Origin: Flavobacterium sp. UBA4098
Lineage (GTDB): Bacteria > Bacteroidota > Bacteroidia > Flavobacteriales > Flavobacteriaceae
Assembly: GCA_002382495.1 (NCBI GenBank)
Contig: DFXW01000023.1
Span: 66,430 to 82,670, forward strand
Direction: 5' to 3'
DNA: 16,241 nt
Part shown: positions 14,032 to 16,241 of the stretch, piece after piece
Position numbering within the stretch: the stretch's first letter is position 1
How the letters are laid out: the number at the start of each line of letters is the position of its first letter
Position numbers and translations under genes: made by a program
Notes under the pieces: generated by a model
What the model was told of the DNA's origin: nothing
The model's input: only the letters and a program-made list of their open reading frames with translations
Databases searched by the model: none

Positions 14032-16241
14032 ATGTCATCAAACAAAAAATACTGGAAAAGTGTTGAGGAACTAGACGGAAATAGTTCTATTGTTGAGGCG
14101 CTTAAAAATAACGAATTCGTTGAAGAAATTCCTACTGATGAATTTTTAGGAAATAGTGATTCTTTATCCTCTTCTACAACACGTCGTGACTTTTTAAAGT
14201 ACGTTGGATTTAGCACCGCTGCTGCAACTCTTGCTGCATGTGAAGGTCCTGTTCATAAATCAATACCTTATGTGTTACAACCAGAACAAATTATTCCTGG
14301 TGTAGCTGATTATTATGCAACTTCTGTTTTTGACGGATTTGATTTTGCAAATTTATTAGTTAAAACACGTGAAGGTCGCCCAATCAAAATTGACAACAAC
14401 ACTATTGCTGGAGCAAAATTTTCTGCTAACGCAAGAGTTCATGCGTCTATCTTGTCATTGTATGACAGCATGCGTTTGAAAGAACCAAAAATCGCTGGTG
14501 CTAATGCAAGTTGGTCCGATGTGAATGCTAAAATTGCATCAAGCATTGTAGAAGCTAAAGCAAAAGGAGGTCAAGTTGTTTTGTTGACTAATACTTTGGC
14601 AAGTCCGTCAACTGAAAAGTTGATTACTGAATTTGTTGCCAAAAACCCAAATGCAAAACATGTTGTTTATGATGCAGTTTCCTCTTCAGAAGCATTAGAC
14701 GCTTTTGAAACAGTATATGGTGAAAGAGCCTTAGTAGATTATGATTTTTCTAAAGCTTCTTTAATTGTTTCTGTTGGTGCTGATTTCTTAGGCGATTGGC
14801 AAGGTGGTGGATATGGTGCAGGTTATGCTCAAGGTAGAATACCTAAAAATGGTAAAATGTCACGTCACTTCCAATTGGAAGCGAATATGACTTTATCTGG
14901 TGCTGCTGCTGACAAGCGTTTGCCTATGTCTACGGCTAATCAAAAACAAGCATTAGTTCATATTTATAATGTAGTAACTGGTTCTTCAGTTGCAGTAAAT
15001 TTAGATGAACAATTCAAATCAGAAGTTACTAAAGCGGCGCAACAATTAAAAGCTGCTGGTTCAAAAGGGGTATTGGTATCTGGAATTCAAGATAAAAATG
15101 CTCAATTATTAGTATTGGCAATTAACCAAAAATTGGCTAGTGAGGCTTTTACAACTTCTGGAACAAGACAAATAAGAAAAGGATCTAACGAAAAAGTAGC
15201 TCAATTGATTAATGAGATGAAAGCAGGTAGCGTTCATACTTTAATTATGAGTGGTGTTAATCCAGTATATACTATGGCAGATAGTGCTTCTTTTGTGGAA
15301 GGACTTAAAAAAGTAACTACTTCAGTTGCCTTCACTTTGAAAGAAGATGAAACAGCTTCAGTTGCTACAATTGCTGCTCCAGTTCCTCATTATTTAGAAT
15401 CATGGAACGATTTAAGCTTGACTAGAGGTACTTATAGCCTTACTCAACCTACTATTCGTCCATTGTTTAATACCAAACAATTTCAAGATGTTTTATTGTT
15501 ATTAAATGGTAATGCTGGAACTTTTTACGATTATATTAAAGAAACTGCTGCTTCAATAACAGCTGGTTCTACTTGGAATAAAGTATTGCACGATGGTGTA
15601 TTCGTTGGAGTTATTCCAACTGCATCTGCTGGTTCAGCTGATTATGCTGCTGCAGCATCTGCTTTATCAAAATCAAAAGCTGCTGAAGCATTTGAATTGG
15701 TTTTATACACTAAAACTGGTTTAGGTGATGGTCAACAAGCTAACAATCCTTGGTTACAAGAATTTCCAGATCCAATAACAAGAGTTTCTTGGGATAACTA
15801 TGTTACAGTTTCTAATGCTGATGCTAAAAAATTAGGATTATCAAATGAAATTGTTGCTAACGGTGGATTGAATGGTAGTTATGCTACTATTACAACTGCA
15901 GATGGTGCCAAATTAGAAAATGTACCAGTAATTGTTCAACCAGGTCAAGCTGTTGGAACTGTAGGTTTAGCTTTAGGATATGGTCGTAAAGCGGCACTAA
16001 AAGAAGAAATGGCAGTAGGAGTAAACGCTTACGCTTTATATAAAGGATTTAATAATGTACAATCAGTTTCTGTAGCGAAAGTTGAAGGAGAGCACGAATT
16101 TGCTTGTGTTCAAGGTCAGAAAACGTTAATGGGTAGAGGTGATATTATTAAAGAAACTACTTTAGAAATTTTCAATACTAAGGATGCCAAAGAATGGAAT
16201 GAAGTTCCTATGGTATCATTAGATCACAAAGAAGTAGAGTC
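14032..16241 (+). CDS. actB: Alternative complex III subunit ActB, N-terminal part (cut by window edge)
   Basis: The large subunit of alternative complex III, homologous to molybdopterin oxidoreductases and, in its later part, to iron-sulphur proteins. The frame is open from the ATG at 14032 to the window edge: 736 codons plus two bases, with the end missing. The protein begins with a long N-terminal extension (MSSNKKYWKSVEELDG). A twin-arginine motif, TTRRDFLK, follows at 49-56, then a hydrophobic run and a lipobox-like LAAC with C70. This is the delayed Tat signal typical of this subgroup. The visible part matches the molybdopterin-oxidoreductase-like domain (for example DYDFSKASLIVSVGADFLGDW near 236-256 and HTLIMSGVNPVY). 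There is no N-terminal iron-sulphur cysteine motif, in keeping with a domain that has lost its cofactor role. The cluster-binding domain should lie beyond the window. It follows actA by 29 bases in one operon. Confidence 0.95.
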   Translation, partial: MSSNKKYWKSVEELDGNSSIVEALKNNEFVEEIPTDEFLGNSDSLSSSTTRRDFLKYVGFSTAAATLAACEGPVHKSIPYVLQPEQIIPGVADYYATSVFDGFDFANLLVKTREGRPIKIDNNTIAGAKFSANARVHASILSLYDSMRLKEPKIAGANASWSDVNAKIASSIVEAKAKGGQVVLLTNTLASPSTEKLITEFVAKNPNAKHVVYDAVSSSEALDAFETVYGERALVDYDFSKASLIVSVGADFLGDWQGGGYGAGYAQGRIPKNGKMSRHFQLEANMTLSGAAADKRLPMSTANQKQALVHIYNVVTGSSVAVNLDEQFKSEVTKAAQQLKAAGSKGVLVSGIQDKNAQLLVLAINQKLASEAFTTSGTRQIRKGSNEKVAQLINEMKAGSVHTLIMSGVNPVYTMADSASFVEGLKKVTTSVAFTLKEDETASVATIAAPVPHYLESWNDLSLTRGTYSLTQPTIRPLFNTKQFQDVLLLLNGNAGTFYDYIKETAASITAGSTWNKVLHDGVFVGVIPTASAGSADYAAAASALSKSKAAEAFELVLYTKTGLGDGQQANNPWLQEFPDPITRVSWDNYVTVSNADAKKLGLSNEIVANGGLNGSYATITTADGAKLENVPVIVQPGQAVGTVGLALGYGRKAALKEEMAVGVNAYALYKGFNNVQSVSVAKVEGEHEFACVQGQKTLMGRGDIIKETTLEIFNTKDAKEWNEVPMVSLDHKEVE

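Noticed and set aside
1..16241. CRISPR array, defence island, prophage or insertion sequence
   Set aside because: No regularly spaced repeats, transposase, integrase or tRNA-linked attachment site is visible. The gene content is housekeeping throughout.

Overview
The window looks like ordinary, vertically inherited core genome from a member of the Bacteroidota, most likely a Flavobacterium-like flavobacterium. Four signs support this. The base composition is AT-rich. Several gene starts are preceded by the Bacteroidota promoter pattern (a -7 box TAnnTTTG, sometimes with TTG or TTTG about 18-19 bases upstream) and lack a Shine-Dalgarno sequence. The gene order rplM-rpsI-rpsB is typical of the phylum. 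The right end begins an alternative complex III (act) operon of the flavobacterial type. I see no mobile element, CRISPR array, tRNA or rRNA gene.

Left block, minus strand (1-1379): a ribosomal protein operon runs rplM (GTG start), rpsI (one-base overlap) and rpsB (cut by the window edge). It has a clear promoter upstream of rplM, a short palindrome at the expected transcription start, and a second possible promoter before rpsB. Next is an orphan LacI-family regulator (plus strand) with a nested inverted repeat upstream. It converges on polA (minus strand; a full three-domain DNA polymerase I), and a bidirectional terminator lies between them.

Middle block, plus strand (5649-12060): a membrane-anchored calcineurin-like phosphoesterase with an internal twin-arginine motif is followed by a thioredoxin-fold protein with no cysteines. 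Then comes the translation/transcription operon rimP-nusA-infB. Its leader carries a perfect hairpin followed by five T residues, which looks like a transcription attenuator. An 18-bp perfect inverted repeat ends infB and also the convergent SPOR-domain gene.

Right block, plus strand (12554-16241): a strong promoter drives actA, here a six-CXXCH protein with a monoheme domain joined to a pentaheme domain. It is followed by actB, whose Tat and lipobox signal starts about 49 residues in; actB runs off the window. Together they begin the quinol-oxidising alternative complex III of the respiratory chain.

I did not find a convincing undescribed multi-gene system. The points most worth a second look are the rimP leader hairpin, the cysteine-free thioredoxin-like protein, the internal Tat motif of the phosphoesterase and the domain make-up of ActA.
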